Below, in pieces: positions 52,775 to 52,954 of a stretch of DNA of 52,954 nucleotides. Where the stretch lies: positions 1 through 52,954 of the forward strand of contig JAEZHK010000017.1 in NCBI GenBank assembly GCA_023416655.1, read 5' to 3'. Below the pieces are notes generated by a model that was not told the origin of the DNA, ran no database searches, and worked only from the letters and a program-made list of their open reading frames with translations. This stretch comes from Bacillota bacterium (GTDB lineage Bacteria; Bacillota; Clostridia; Christensenellales; Aristaeellaceae). Each line of letters begins with the position of its first letter. Positions within the stretch are counted from its first letter, which is position 1. The translations under genes and the position numbers were made by a program.

Positions 52775-52954
52775 TTACTGTTTGTGCTTTTGGTTGAGCA
52801 TCGCCTGAATCTTGATCGGCAGGCCGTAGAGCGTGATGAACCCGGCGCTGTCCATCTGGTTGTACACCGCGCCGTCCTCGCCGAAGGTGACGATGTTCTC
52901 GTCGTAGAGCGAGTAGGGGCTGGTGGCGCCGGCGGAGATGATGTTGCCCTTGAA
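52775..52954 (-). CDS. argG: Argininosuccinate synthase, C-terminal end (partial)
   Basis: The last 59 codons of a gene that continues past the window edge, read FKGNIISAGATSPYS, then LYDENIVTFGEDGAVYNQ and GFITLYGLPIKIQAML, ending NQKHKQ and TAA. The pattern is the C-terminus of argininosuccinate synthase, which joins citrulline and aspartate. It precedes argH by about 60 bases, as is common. Confidence 0.9.
   Translation of the reverse strand, partial: FKGNIISAGATSPYSLYDENIVTFGEDGAVYNQMDSAGFITLYGLPIKIQAMLNQKHKQ

Overview
The window looks like a chromosomal piece of an anaerobic, high-GC member of the Firmicutes, probably class Clostridia. The signs are a T-box leader, an ECF transporter, [FeFe]-hydrogenase maturation genes, an indolepyruvate:ferredoxin oxidoreductase, MutS2, ZapA and a Firmicutes-type argC. 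Most of it is ordinary GC-rich coding DNA. Two stretches are clearly more AT-rich and look acquired: about 2.0-4.5 kb, and the single gene at 24.5-25.3 kb. No tRNA, rRNA, CRISPR array or intact insertion sequence was seen.

Layout. 0-2 kb: molybdate-binding protein ModA (-) divergent from a helix-turn-helix/binding-protein-like regulator (+). 2-4.5 kb: an AT-rich, partly decayed cassette on the minus strand with a GT2 glycosyltransferase fragment, a DUF6056-type membrane protein, a small membrane-anchored protein and a frameshifted DMT-type fragment, bordered by a tandem repeat that resembles an IS end. 4.56-12.1 kb: a tryptophan-type T-box leader, a TrpP-like S component, the ECF module EcfA1-EcfA2-EcfT, then IorA, IorB and a phenylacetate-CoA ligase. 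Together these read as uptake and reductive/oxidative fermentation of aromatic amino acids. 12.2-18.4 kb: LysE exporter, threonine aldolase (-), an uncharacterised coiled-coil membrane protein, a response regulator/sensor kinase pair and an FMN-binding lipoprotein. 18.6-25.3 kb: Gfo/Idh oxidoreductase (-), ROK kinase, YgjP-like metallopeptidase, cysteine hydrolase, an AmmeMemoRadiSam pair and a HAD hydrolase. 25.4-34.9 kb (all -): ModE-like HTH with a flavodoxin-type reductase; response regulator, kinase and HtrA protease; ZapA, U32 peptidase and MutS2. 35-40.6 kb: TM1266-type regulator, hydG, hydE, aspA and hydF behind a promoter and an intrinsic-terminator-like leader. 40.8-52.95 kb (all -): the arginine pathway argG(partial)-argH-argC-argJ-argB-argD-argF-carA-carB, in which carB is fused to a dapF-like domain.

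The most unusual feature lies between the genes. A roughly 165-nt, four-hairpin element is present in four copies (8.26, 12.9, 40.65 and 50.26 kb). Paired positions differ between copies in a compensatory way, and each copy sits directly against the 3' end of a gene in the same relative orientation. A more distant relative at 5.6 kb and a modular hairpin array at 29.8 kb share parts of it. Other points of interest are the CarB-DapF fusion, whose first expected catalytic cysteine is serine, the possible attenuator in front of the hydrogenase maturation genes, and the tryptophan-controlled aromatic amino acid locus.

All functional names rest on motif recognition by eye. No database search was possible.
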